Shown here one piece after another: positions 45,443-57,309 of a stretch of 64,000 nt of DNA (position 1 is the first letter of the stretch; each line of letters opens with the position of its first letter). The translations under genes and the position numbers were made by a program. Source of the DNA: Marchantia polymorpha subsp. ruderalis (lineage: Eukaryota > Streptophyta > Marchantiopsida > Marchantiales > Marchantiaceae). The stretch covers positions 950,001-1,014,000 of the forward strand of contig AP031357.1 of the NCBI GenBank assembly GCA_037833965.1, in the 5' to 3' direction. The notes beneath the pieces were generated by a model that ran no database searches, had not been told where the DNA came from, and saw only the letters and a program-made list of their open reading frames with translations.

Positions 45443-46937
45443 ACTCTTGGCTAGAACAACCCCGACCGTATGCTCTCCGGGCTGACGGCATGCGTACACC
45501 GTTCGAGTGTCACCGTCGCCGTCAACCAGTGGGTTTCACCGTCACCAGTGGTTTCGCTTTTGGCGTCTCGCATTTCTTGTGACGCATTCTCGGACTGGCG
45601 ATGGCGGATCACGCGAGATCTCGGGGTTTCGATTTGGCGAGTGATTTTTTGCATTCAAGATTATGCCTAGCGATTGTCAGGGCATTTGCATTTATAGGGG
45701 CCAGGAGTTTTCCTGTCGTCGCGGCTTTGAGAGAAGGGGCGGGCTTCGAATTCTGCTTAGTCTCGTTACAGCTGCCAGGGCTTTCTAAAACCTCCAATTA
45801 ACCCAAAAACTGTAGGCGAAGGGAATGGGAAAGATAAGGAAATCCTCCAGATCCTTGATCTTTATTCTTCATCGAGCATTAGCAGTGATTAGATCTAGTT
45901 CTCCCAAACCCCGGTACGTAAATTCGTGTCAGAACATGAAGAAGATCATGCTTCGAAACAGATCTTTTCTGGACATGAAGGTGGGTCTAGGCCATTCTTG
46001 ACTAGCTTCCTCGCTCACGACGGTGGTTGTAATACTGCAGTGCGCGCATCAGGCTGATGCGCCAACCGCCATGGCCATATATGTACCGCATCGCAGTGCG
46101 CTGACATCGCGGTTTGCTTCTTCTCAAGTCTCTACTCCCAATTTTTCGATGCCTGAAACTATGATCCTCAGCTGTGAGAAACAGAGCCGAACCCCACCTT
46201 CGACAAGGAATCGACCGTCTCCCTTGCAATTGCAGCCCTTCGTCATGATCCAGCACCCTGTCCTCCACTGGCATAGATTTACTTCTTCAGAATTGAAGCA
46301 TAGTCAATTCATGGGAAAAGTTCGTTCAATTTTGTAAATGGCTGCACAGTCTCGAGATCCATAATCTGCTTGAATGTGCTTCAAAGTTCCCCGTAAAGTA
46401 ATAAGCTAGTTTAAGTTTTCCATGTATTCCAGCAGAAGGATGCAGCGACAGGTGCAGCAGCATCGTTTTAATGGTTGCTGCTTGCTGCCTCGTTTAACTT
46501 TGAATTTGCAAACAGTCGTACTCGGGTGGAGAAAAATTTCGGATTCAGAAATTATAAATGATTTGAGGGGAGGTGGGGTGAGCGCCAGGCAAGGCGAGGG
46601 CAGCGACGGGCAATTGCACTCTACCATGGATTCTTCTCGCCTTCTGGTGTGCCTGAGCCCGAGCTCGTTACAGGGGCCGGATAATCGATGGAATGCTGCG
46701 CCTGTGCGATTGATGGTGATCCCGCTGACTGACTGGAGGGTAGTTTGAATGGGGGTAATGTGGTGGTCGATGACACGTGTCTCGCATCTACTGACCATGT
46801 GTCGAATTTGAATAGTAGAGGGTGCGAGCTCGACGGGTGACTTTTTGACGCGACGGTGACAAAGGGGAGACCGTCACGACGGTGACCGTATGCCGTCAGT
46901 CCACAGTCATACGGTCGGGGTTGTTCTAGCCTGCAGT
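45443..46937. mobile_element. 1.5-kb non-autonomous DNA element with ~90-bp inverted repeats and perfect 8-bp target duplication
   Basis: Both ends carry GGCTAGAACAACCCCGACCG and then a stretch rich in GACGG / CACCGTC, extending to about 90 bp of imperfect inverted repeat. CATGTTAC flanks both sides (45435-45442 and 46938-46945). The interior is GC-rich with several ORFs of 66-130 codons on both strands, none recognisable. Long inverted repeats suggest a Mutator-like element. The 8-bp duplication would also suit a hAT. Class undecided. Confidence 0.65.
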
Positions 46938-47018
46938 CATGTTACTACCTTCCTCCCATCCATGCGCGGCTTGATGGGGTCGGGCCATAAACTATGCCAT
47001 AAACTCTCACCCCACTCC

Positions 47019-47025
47019 TATATAA
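47019..47025 (+). promoter_or_regulatory. TATA box upstream of a short GC-rich ORF
   Basis: TATATAA in a C-rich context (CCCCACTCCTATATAACCC), 89 bp before the ATG at 47108. Confidence 0.35.
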
Positions 47026-47107
47026 CCCTGCGTTCCTGGAGGTCCGATGCTCGCCTAATTTCCGTTTGCAAGCGGGGAGGTACAGTCCACGGCGTGCAGT
47101 CTGAGTC

Positions 47108-47269
47108 ATGGCGGGCCGGAATGGCGAGAATGACAGCGATCAGCAGAAGTCGACCGATCAGCAGAATTCGACCGACGCCAAGTACCGAGGCAGGGGCTCT
47201 GTCACAGTTGCAGTGGTCGACTATTACGTGAAAGCTGTCGCAAAAGTTGTCACCGGCTGTCATCGCTGA
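47108..47269 (+). CDS. Hypothetical 53-aa protein
   Basis: ATG 47108 to TGA 47267-47269. The N-terminus is hydrophilic and Gln/Asp/Ser-rich with a near-repeat (DQQKSTDQQNSTDAKYRGRG), followed by SVTVAVVDYYVKAVAKVVTG. A good TATA box lies upstream. It lies just downstream of the 1.5-kb TIR element, so it may be a real short gene, a first exon or part of an unrecognised element. Not recognised. Confidence 0.25.
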   Translation: MAGRNGENDSDQQKSTDQQNSTDAKYRGRGSVTVAVVDYYVKAVAKVVTGCHR

Positions 47270-49030
47270 CAGCTTGAGCAGCTAGTAATCCCTCGCGTGT
47301 GTCGACGAAATGCTAGTTCGGGGAATCGGTTAGGAGGGAAGCTCGAGGACTCGGCCGGATGGAGAGGCACCGGTGGCATAACCAATACTTCTTGTACATT
47401 GTGTAATATAGCCTGTGTGTTGCTGTGGATCCAGCAGCGACGCGTCCGAGGATCGACTGCTCCTTCGAATCTCGGACTTGTAGGCATGTGTCAATCTGCT
47501 TATAACGTCGCCGAGAGTTTCTGATGTCCCACACCTGGGGACTGGGTTATGGGAGCTGGCGGCGGGAGGGCAGACGAGGGGCGACGCAGTGTAGTTCCTG
47601 CGCAACAAGCGATGGGAGCGTATCACATAAAGCCTGGAGGACTTCTACGGAAATGAGGTAGCATATGTGTTTGGCAGTTAGAAGAGGATAGAAGTACATG
47701 ACGCCTGGCGCTGCACAGAGATTTTGATGTGTTTGTACATTAATACTATGTAAATTTCGTTATAAAGGCCCATCACAGTGTCTATGAAATGACAGTGTGG
47801 ATTGCAAGTACAAATCATTTCGATGTCTCCACCTCTGCCTTTTGTTATGTTGTTCTCAGCTCGTATGGAGACTGAAACTGTCCGTCCTGATCGTCTCGCT
47901 ATGCTTCGACGATTTCCAGTGTGGTGATTCTTGTCGTGTTTTGCCACGCTATTCTGCTGCTACGCTTTGTCATCTGGACTTCCTGAGCGTGGTCAGTTTG
48001 CAGTCTTGTGAGCTCGAGAGCTCTCGTATCTTGGTAAGTCTTGTTAAGTCTTCGTGATGATTCCTTGTGCACATTTATTTACTTGCGAGGAGGCAACACT
48101 GGGTCAGAAAGTAGACTCCTACGAAGCTGGAAGTACGCGTTTTTGGATTCTTCGAATCGAGTTGTTACGTCTTCATCTCCTCACGCTGATTTCATCTCAC
48201 ATTCCTCTGTTATTTTCGTTGTAACCAATGAGTGACATCGTGAATGCAGTCAGTCAGTAACATCATCGATCACTCTGTTGTTCGTCTGCAATTTGCAATT
48301 CGTATTGTCCTATTGTTTGGTCCCTCCACCGCTAGTCTTCTCAGACAATTGCAATTGTCGCTCTCTGTTCGATCACAACGACGGATAACTCTGCCACCTA
48401 CTCCTGACTTCCCCTTATACAGAAAGAAGGGGGACCTTTGGAATATTAAATCGTATGAGAAATTGGTCCTCTTACAAACTGTCGTAAGAAAATTGGGCTG
48501 TGGTGATTTGTGCTCAGTGATAGCTCAATTCCTACCTATGTTCGAAAGTCCTCCTTTGTCTTTCTTCGATTCAACTACAGACATTCTTTAAGCATCACTA
48601 GTACCCTGGCCGGTCTTCAATTTGGAATGCTGTGCTTGTGTGCTGCCGGTTGGCTGGGAGCGATTTCTGCCCCATCGTCAATAACGGAAACTCTAGCATG
48701 GTCAGCGACCTCTCGGCTCGTCAAGGCTAAGGCTCTGGTCTTGTGGGCTCGAGCGATCGGTTATATCAAATGTTAGTAAGTGTGCCAGTCCGTAGGTGAA
48801 TTTCTCCGGAAACCGAGCGAGGGAAGCATAGCAGGGTTCAAGGGCTGTATCTCTTGTCATACCTATGAGTTATTTGTCCTCTGAGACTGATCGAGAGTCC
48901 CTATGTAACTTAAAAGCAAGCCACAAACTTCACTAAATAATGGGCATTGAAATTCCAAACGATCCCCATGCTAAGTCTATGAATCGACTGCTGGTTTGAA
49001 GCAATGACGCCGTGCTGGAAAAAAATGGTG
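47270..49030. other. No gene recognised
   Basis: GC-rich to about 47620, then mixed. The longest plus ORF (48244-48591, 115 codons) has no recognisable domain. Confidence 0.35.
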
Positions 49031-49033
49031 GGT

Positions 49034-49061
49034 GGGGGGGGGGGGGGGGGGGGGGGGGGGG
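49034..49061 (+). repeat. Poly-G run of 28
   Basis: Uninterrupted G run, preceded by GGTGGGT and followed by AGGATGGGG. The length may be affected by sequencing or assembly error. Confidence 0.9.
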
Positions 49062-49069
49062 AGGATGGG

Positions 49070-52000
49070 GACACTTGTAATGCGGAGGCTACGAGTCAAG
49101 CTGATAAGCTCTTCTACCGTCATTGTCGTCCCGATTTACTAAGTTCGCGAACAAAAGGAATATCTGGACAGCTATAGGTACACAGAGAACGGCAGTCCAA
49201 AGGCTGGCCGTGACAATGTGGTTCCCTCAGCTGCTTCAATGTCGTGCCCTGGTAGCGACCCCTTAGAACACCGCGAGTGACGGCAGCTGCTAGCTTCACG
49301 TCACGGCCTCAGGCCCTTCACATGGCCGACATTTCGAGCCTTCAAGTTTGCGGGATCGTGTAGAATGGAGCTACAGAAAAGGCTATGTAGAAGGCCTTTC
49401 AAAAGGCCTTTCCTGGCCGGGCATAGACTTCCAACACGCCACCTACATCGAGTTTGATTCCGGCGCTCTACTGACGTAGATCAGTCATCCATCTCTATGC
49501 AACATTTTCTGCATGTTTTCTTGATCTCAAATTGTGGAACCAGTTAACATTTTTTGTCAAATTGCGGCTTCAGACAACAGAGTTGCATTCTCATTTCCAA
49601 ATTTAAGATAGATCGCGAAGAGTGATTTCGCAATTAAGGAATGGTTGTGGATGTACAAACCAAATCGGAACTAGTGGCCGTGATGAAGTGCATATCTACA
49701 GCTCGGTTTACTCGTTCGATCTCTCAATCGAAGGAGTATAACTCTTGCACGATACCTCGGTGGAGAACAAACCTTGGATCCGACTCGGATCATACACATT
49801 CGGGTGAGGACACGAATCTGACAGGAGCCAGAACCGACGTACACTCCTCGCAAAGCGGAGCAGCAACAAACGATCAGACAGGGCTGCGAATGAGCGTGCG
49901 TGCCAGATCAAGGGACTCACGAATTCGCCTCCTCACTCTTCGAGATGGGTTCGCTCTTGTACTTAGCGCTGACGAAGCATGTCACGTTCCAGGTAGACAC
50001 GAGCACAAGCTGGTGGTGTAAGAATGGCTGACCAAAGTGTCATGATCAGAGTGACATGAAAGTCAAGGAGTGAAATCTGGCCCTTTAATTACTCCTGCAC
50101 TGTAGGATGCTCCAGCTTACCAGCCGTCTGATGATTAGAGCTCGATTCCCCAAGATTATGGCCCCTCCACTCGAATGCAGCCGGCGAGGGTGAAGCTGTG
50201 CTGCCCAATTTGGCAAATCGAGCTTTTCAAGACAACTCGCGATATATTTTAATTCCATTCTCACCTGATGTAACTACCAAGTGAGCGGATAACGGCGCTG
50301 GCAACTTCTGTCATTTAGCACTTCAGCTGCATCTTACACTAAAGCAATCTCGGACCGCCAGGGCGTCCTAGACAATCCTAAACCCGCCCCAGTTCTCGCC
50401 TTGGCGCACCAGTATGCTACTTATGATGGAGCATTCAAAGAGCGTTTCATGATGCGCCCCGTGGAATGAGTATCAACTCTTTATGTTCTTTTCACTTCTG
50501 GCGTAACAGAAAGAATGGAAGGGAAGGCAAGTCGCTGCTGGGAATTGGAAATACTTCGGTGGTGATATGGTGGATTTTGCTCCGTCCAAATAACTTGTCC
50601 CCACATTATCAATCTATCACGCTGGCTTGGATGCGATCCAGGCTTTTTCACCCATATCACTCGAGCACTTTTGTACAGTCGGTCCGACCGACCGCACCCG
50701 AGTCCAGCGGGCTGCATGCAAAATGCTAATCTATCCACAGAGCCTCCCATTCAAAAGAGAAATGCACACCACGCCGCGACAACTGCTTCGTTGGTGCCCG
50801 GAGTAGGTAAAATTTCGACTGCGCCTCCATTCGGTCTCACACTTGGTCCTCAAAAACAGAACCCAGCCCTGTACCAATGTACTTTTCCTCTGATCCCTGG
50901 CCCTCCACCAACGATGTGGATATTTCCTCGGCGGCCGTCTTGTCGACTGGATATTGAATGGGTGGATTTTGGTATATTTGTTTACATTGCTCCTTCTGGA
51001 TAGACATGGGTCGCTCACTTTCTCAGACCCTCTTGCTTCCAAATCTTTTCACACCCACGTGCCCAAGTATGTTGGCCCTGGCCACCGTTCATTACAGACG
51101 CTTGCGTTATCATGCGTTTAGCGACGATGTATGACCGTCGTCATCTCCAATCTTTGATCTACATTCTTTCCTACCGTTCCGTTTAAGCCCAAAAGGAAAG
51201 TTGTGATTACCTATAGGAAACTGTAAGGTCTTGGCATGACCTGATGGATGTTGATCGAGGTTGATTGTTGAACCAGATCGAGTTGCATGAAGGATAAGCA
51301 CAGTCTTCCTTTACCGACCTTCTGTAGCATGTATATATTAAGGTCACAGTTGGGCAATTCTTCAGTAAATCTTGAAACTTGATATAAGATTATTGACACG
51401 AGCTCTATCTACATATTTCCAAAAACTTGTGAACAGTTATCAGCAGTTTCCAAGGAGTTCAGGGAGCTTTTGAGGGGAGATAAGAGGGAGCAAAGCTCGA
51501 GAAACCTGAACAACTTCTCACAAGGAAATAATGGCCGAAACTCAAGAGCCCAGAAACGAGAAGAAACAACTGTGGCGCATTGTACGTATATACATGTACA
51601 CACTATTTCGAAGGTTTATCTATAATTTCGGCATCCGTTCCCCACTACATTTGGCAATGAGACCAAGCATGCCTTGTGCTTGATTCTGCAACTCCTCTCC
51701 AGGCTCTTTGCTCTCTATCATCTTGTCGACTCTTCAGGGGCAGAAGAATAAGAAGAGGCTACAGAAGTATTTGCACGTTGTGATAAAGCTAAGTCCCTCC
51801 CTATTCTCGTAACCAAGTAGAGTCATACTGAAAGGATTTCCTAGAAACATTGATTTTTGAGCGTGCACTTGAAATCACAGCTGGACATGACAGGTAAGGG
51901 AAAGGCTTCCGGTTCACGTCCGGTCGTACCCACCTTAAATAATTATGTATTCATCATGCAGACGCACGAGTGAGCATTGCCTTACAGTGAGCATCGCAAG

Positions 52001-53800
52001 AATGATCGACAAGATATGCGCAGTCCAGTCCTCTGACTTTCATACAAATCTGCCTTTTGTCAGGAGTCAAGATAAGTCTTGATATTGGAGACATAACTTA
52101 TTTTAATGAGAATGATTAGCCTTTTTTTAATGCTTTCTCCAACAAGGCAGGGATTGTTTATAGGTTGCTTGGCTATTGCTCTGATCTTCTGTCTACGGCT
52201 TTTCCCATCACCCTTCTACTTCTCATCGCCACGCTTTTGTACACATACACAACCGATTTCAGGTAATAACCTCAGTGATATTTTCACGCTGTGCATACGT
52301 GCCCAAGCTGTGTCGGCGTCACACCGACTACGCAGATCGGAGGTACGGTGGCGTGCTGACCTTTCTGACTTCCTGAGGAGACCCGTATATCATGGGGATC
52401 CCGGTCAATCCTCAGTTCAGCTGCAATCTACTCTAGAGATCTCTGAATTGCGCCATCTGGCACCATCGTAGAGCTACCCCACCACCACAGTCTAATCGGC
52501 GCGTGCTCTAAAGAATATTAAGCCTTCGATAAATCTGTGTAACCCAGATGAAATTCGACTGCTCCACCGTACACTAGACAACACCAGAGTATGACTATAC
52601 TGCGCACCTCCAACGAAGCATTTGCAGACTGTAAATGCTTCGTCTGGCGAACCTGGTGAGTTGAAATCCGAGGGACCGAACGAATGGCGCCTCCTGCCTA
52701 GAAAACAAGCAAAACAAAGACGTCTGTTGACATCGAAGTCGTTTGTCCTCGGTGCCTATGACACGTTGTAACAGATCACCGGTAGAATGAATGATTAACG
52801 GCCTATAACTGCGACAAAACATCGAGGCACGTGGTTCACAAAACACACATGCTGCGGTTGAATGTGGGCATTTTTGGGCACCTATTTATGAGTCGAGGCA
52901 GTCGAGGTTTTCGGGATGGGTAAAGGATGAACAAAAGTGTGCAAATTGTTTACCCTGTGGAAACTTATCTGTCGGTGGGAGCTCGAGAGCGGTGGACAGG
53001 GTACCGTGTAGATGAAGTCACCTGCGACCGATCGTCGATCGTTGTTCTCGACTGAGTTCGGGAAGACTGGACTGCGCGGGTGCATAGTTCGTCCACGCTT
53101 TTGGAAGCGTCTACTGTAGTAATTTTTCTGTACTCCTCCTTCAGTCAGTTTGAAAAGAAGTCCGAAGGTTTTCTTTACAGACAGATGCCGAAGGCTTTCT
53201 TCATACAAATTTCCGACTGGGCTCTTCAAGACACTTGAAACTATCATACACAATTCCAGCTTGTACGGTTGTACACAAGGTTACGAAATATTGCTTATTT
53301 ATCACCTGAAAAATTTTACTGCTGGCTGTAGCGGTCATATTTAGCGTGGAGTCGTACTGTTGAATGTTATCACCGTTCACCTAAAATTATTGTGGAACAC
53401 GTATATTTATGTTAATGAATTATATATGATTATGTAAACATCTAACTAAATGTAATAACATATATTAAAATACACTCTCGCATCTTTACTACACATACTG
53501 AGATATCTTCATTATTAGAACATCTGTTATATGCTTTTGAATGTGTGCTTTAATGTTAAGGTCCTTCATTTTAAAATTTTATTTCTATCAAGGTTTCAAA
53601 AGATAGTGAATATACTTCTTTCTACATGTTTAGAAGAATCTTCACGGTACAAATTGATGTCCATAAGAAATTACAAGGATTTACGACAATTTCAAAATGA
53701 CATCAGTCATTTATACATAACAATATTATTTTGCAGGTCTTACTTATTGAACCGGTCTTCATGATTACGGTCCGGCCAACCCGCTTCTCGTTCTCATTCT
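49070..53800. other. No gene recognised
   Basis: Mixed sequence. ORFs reach 126 codons (+ 49641-50021), 123 codons (- 53253-52882) and 121 codons (+ 52106-52471). Several overlap others on the opposite strand, and none has a recognisable motif. A short inverted AAGGCCTTTC / AAAGGCCTTT cluster is at about 49385-49410. Confidence 0.35.
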
Positions 53801-53807
53801 CGCCCTC

Positions 53808-53813
53808 TATAAG
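53808..53813 (+). promoter_or_regulatory. TATA box candidate
   Basis: TATAAG in CGCCCTCTATAAGTTGG, upstream of the tandem duplication and of the ORF at 54068. Confidence 0.3.
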
Positions 53814-53829
53814 TTGGATTCTGGGGACG

Positions 53830-53963
53830 GAGGAACTCGTCACAATCCGCCATTCGAATCTCGTCAGTGAGTTGCTCTCGTCCGGTGTTGAGCTAGCGCA
53901 CGGGGAGGAACTCGTCACAATCCGCCATTCGGATCTCGTCCGGGGTTGAGCTAGCGCACGGGG
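53830..53963 (+). repeat. Two-copy tandem duplication (75 bp + 59 bp)
   Basis: Unit 1 (53830-53904) and unit 2 (53905-53963) both start GAGGAACTCGTCACAATCCG and end TTGAGCTAGCGCACGGG. Unit 2 lacks about 16 bp in the middle. Confidence 0.75.
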
Positions 53964-54067
53964 ATCTCTTCATGGCGATGTGAAGAGGCTGTGGAAGTTG
54001 CATTGATTCAGTGAGAATTCTGCATCTGTCAGTGACTAGACCGCGTCGAACTTCCGCACTCGCAGCC

Positions 54068-54232
54068 ATGACGGATCGTTCCAACGTTCTCAAACAAATC
54101 CTGGGGATAAATCCTGGCAAGGATAACAATAAAGGGGGAACCCAAAGTGACGGCCAGAGACGGAAAACAGTGCAAGAGGAGGCCCGAGTTGAGGACAGTC
54201 GAACCCACTGCTCGATGTCGTGGGACGGATAG
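54068..54232 (+). CDS. Hypothetical 54-aa protein
   Basis: ATG 54068 to TAG 54230-54232. Very hydrophilic (MTDRSNVLKQILGINPGKDN start, then QRRKTVQEEARVEDSR). The leader contains the tandem duplication and a TATA-like element 255 bp upstream. It could be a first exon. Not recognised. Confidence 0.25.
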   Translation: MTDRSNVLKQILGINPGKDNNKGGTQSDGQRRKTVQEEARVEDSRTHCSMSWDG

Positions 54233-56700
54233 CTCCGTGCACTGCATCAAATTGGAGGCTCACACTGAGTGGATACTGTCCGAGGGGCTTGACTTCACGT
54301 AACCCTCGCTGTATATTACTGACTGTGTAGCGGAGTTGGAGCTCGTTTGATCACTTATGGGAGCATGAGATATACGATACACCAACGGAGCAGCATCAAG
54401 CCTTCTTCGAGGTTTGATGGACTCGCTATTTGGCACCCGAAAATTCGCGTATCGGCTTGCCAGTTCAGTCGGGGTGTCTGTGCGCACGGTCGCACTTACA
54501 AGTTTTTGTAACAAGCTGGAGCATGTGGTCTAACTGAAGCAATCGAAGTTTCATCATCGCGCCCGTAGCAGCTTCTTCAATAACGCAACCCGGAGAATCG
54601 ATATGTTATCGATCGCTGACGAATTCACATGTCAAAATGTAAATATGTTGATTGATGGATAGGCAGTGACCACTTTGCCACTAAAAAGATACTGCAATAA
54701 AGTATATACACTATCTCAAAGTTGTCCTCTCTCGTGTTCGCATCAATTGGCGATTGGCCACTTTCTCTCATTTGCTTGCTCAGTTCTAGGATAGAGGTCC
54801 CGTTCACGTCCAGCATATTCGTCGTTCAGTCTCTGAAGCAATTGTCACGAGTTGAGTTATGCAATTGCTTGGTCTATCCATGGAATATATGAGCGCAGTC
54901 GAATCCTGTTTCTGTGGAGATGTCCTAACAGCTACTGTCGAGTTCCTTCATCGGAAGGCCGAAGGTGAGAGTCCCCATCAACTGTACCTGCCGAACTAGT
55001 GATGAGACGCTTCACTCGGTATCTGTCAGTTCTGTCTAACAGCAAATTCTACCTGAGACCGTCAGCTTTGAAGGCGGAGATGGTTTCGGCGTAGTGTTTG
55101 ACTTTTGTTCCTAGTTCGCAATTGACTCTGTCTAGCAGCACAGAATATGTCAGACCATCACTGGGGGGCAGTGGGTCTTGATGTGCTACACATCAAGACA
55201 CATTCGCTTCCTCTTCACAATTCTCTTTCATTGTTGCTCAATTTTGTATGTTAGACAGCGCTGTGGTACAGGGGGTTCGTTGGACATGGGTTTTCCGGGG
55301 CTAATATTTCACAACTACGTAGAACGGAAAACACCCACCTCTGAAATCAGTGGTGTGCCATTCTTCAGATATCGGAGGCTGGAGACTATTCTAGATATTC
55401 TAGTTAGTGAGTGATTCAGGTCCCTTTTGCACTTTCACGATTTGTCCAAAGTTCCTGTTGTGATCAGTCCGGCTGTTAAATCAGGACTAGTCCTCTGTTT
55501 GCCTTTGTAAGCTCCTTCACTTGTATACACTCGGTTTCCCTTTCAGTCTCTGTGTCGTGACGATCATCCTGCCCAGATATGCAAAGCTCTGCTTTGCTTG
55601 GAACCAGGGTGCAGATCTGGTCTTGGCAACACTAGTCCCGTTTCAAGACAAATTGACGACAGGAGTGCAGGACTTCAATCTTTCGGAAGGCAGGAGAACT
55701 ATCGTTTTCTAGCATCTAGAGAATTGATCGTCCTGCACCCGACTAAAATCTGTGGTGTCGATACTGCTGATAACATGCCGCCTAACGCGTAGGAGCCGTC
55801 GTCTTATCGACAGTATCCTCCTGTGTCCGCGGAATTTGCAGATAACCATGTACGTGAACGCGTCGCACTTGGAGTAGTTGGGATTTCACCCAATTTTAGC
55901 ATGCTTCCTGTTTTCCTGGCTTCGGACAGATTAGTTCTGTGACTGTTTTGGCGTATGGGGTCCCATCAATCGAGTTTCTTCGTATACAGTCCAGGTGCAT
56001 CTCGCAGGGCTACTTCGTCGTATCTGATTTTGGGGACGCTAGCGTGCTTCTAGTGACTCGATGTGATCGTGCCAGGTTTGTTTCTTTGTATGCTCTCTCG
56101 TTCATCGGATCATTGTTCAGTCTGTAGTCATTCTGTTCTGACAGGCAGACAATCCCCTGCATTGGCCTGCGGTGCTTGCAACGATGTCCCTAAGGCAAGG
56201 GTGTTGTCCGGAAGCACTCATTCCACAACTAGATGGCCGGAGCAGTGACGTTGTCAAGCTTCGACAGCGTGTGTTATTTGTCCATGTAGCGCTGCTTTCT
56301 TTGCTCCTTTTTTTTCAGGGCTGTCGAGTATAATTGTAATTGAGAGAGTATATTTTCATCTCAAGCATTGCATAGGACAGGAGCTTTCTTGTTGAAGCGC
56401 TTTGTAATTTATACCTCGTGCGCATGAAAGAAAATGATGCCACCGAGATCGATGTTCATCATGACGGATCGATTTCCCGGTCGGGAGAGTGCCATCCCGG
56501 CCATTTTCGTGTGCATCGTTCGGACATTCTTGAGCAAACTTCTGGGCGTGTTTCCAGACTCAAGATGAGTCGATAACTACCGCCAGATGCAACAGTTTTG
56601 TTCGTGAATTGATGTAAGTTCAATTCTTAATGTGGTTAAAATGAAACTTTCATTGAAAGATCGGCTCTTTGTATATTTTGTGTAAAGTTACATGTATCTA
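54233..56700. other. No gene recognised
   Basis: Mixed sequence with short ORFs on both strands and no repeat of note. Confidence 0.35.
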
Positions 56701-56714
56701 CTATAATTATCCAT

Positions 56715-57250
56715 AGATTGGAATTAACTATAAATAAAGTGTTTCATGAGAACGATATGAAAGATAGTGATATTTGATGTACATTGAATATTTAAAATAA
56801 AAAAGACTGATGTGTAAATTCATGAAGAGAATAGATTCATTTTTATTAAATATGAATATATTTTGAAAATTATTTTATGAAAGTGAATCTATTCTCTTCA
56901 TGAATCTATACATATGAATTTTTGTTTTAAATAATCAATATTTATGTAACATCAAGATCACGTGGAACATTGTATTGACTATAAATACAATCAGTGAGGT
57001 AACGACTTACAAAGTAATCTCGTGAAAATGTTTAGGGTATAAAAAGTATTGGGTCCGACAAGCAAACTGCTTTCCAAGGTGTACTCATGCAATCAAACTT
57101 GGTAATAGTGAAGATGTCCGCGTTCTGTCCGAAGAGACTATGCATGCAATCAAACTCGGTAGTAGTGAAGATATATTCGTTATGTCCGAAGAGACTATGC
57201 TCCAAAAAAATGTTTTGTGAAAGTGAATTTATTCTCTTCGTGAATAAACA
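56715..57250. repeat. AT-rich palindrome and related copies (MITE-like)
   Basis: TTCATGAAGAGAATAGATTC at about 56819-56838 and its complement at about 56884-56903 form a perfect stem. The outer arms (about 56720-56818 and 56904-57000) also match imperfectly as inverted repeats. A third related piece (GTGAATTTATTCTCTTCGTG) lies at about 57222. Confidence 0.55.
57086..57199 (+). repeat. 57-bp tandem repeat, two copies
   Basis: Units 57086-57142 and 57143-57199, each from CATGCAATCAAACT to GTCCGAAGAGACTATG, with a few substitutions. Confidence 0.85.
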
Positions 57251-57309
57251 CATGGTTACTTTACTTTGGGGTGATGTACTTATAGTAAATAAATCTAAAA
57301 ATATAATAT

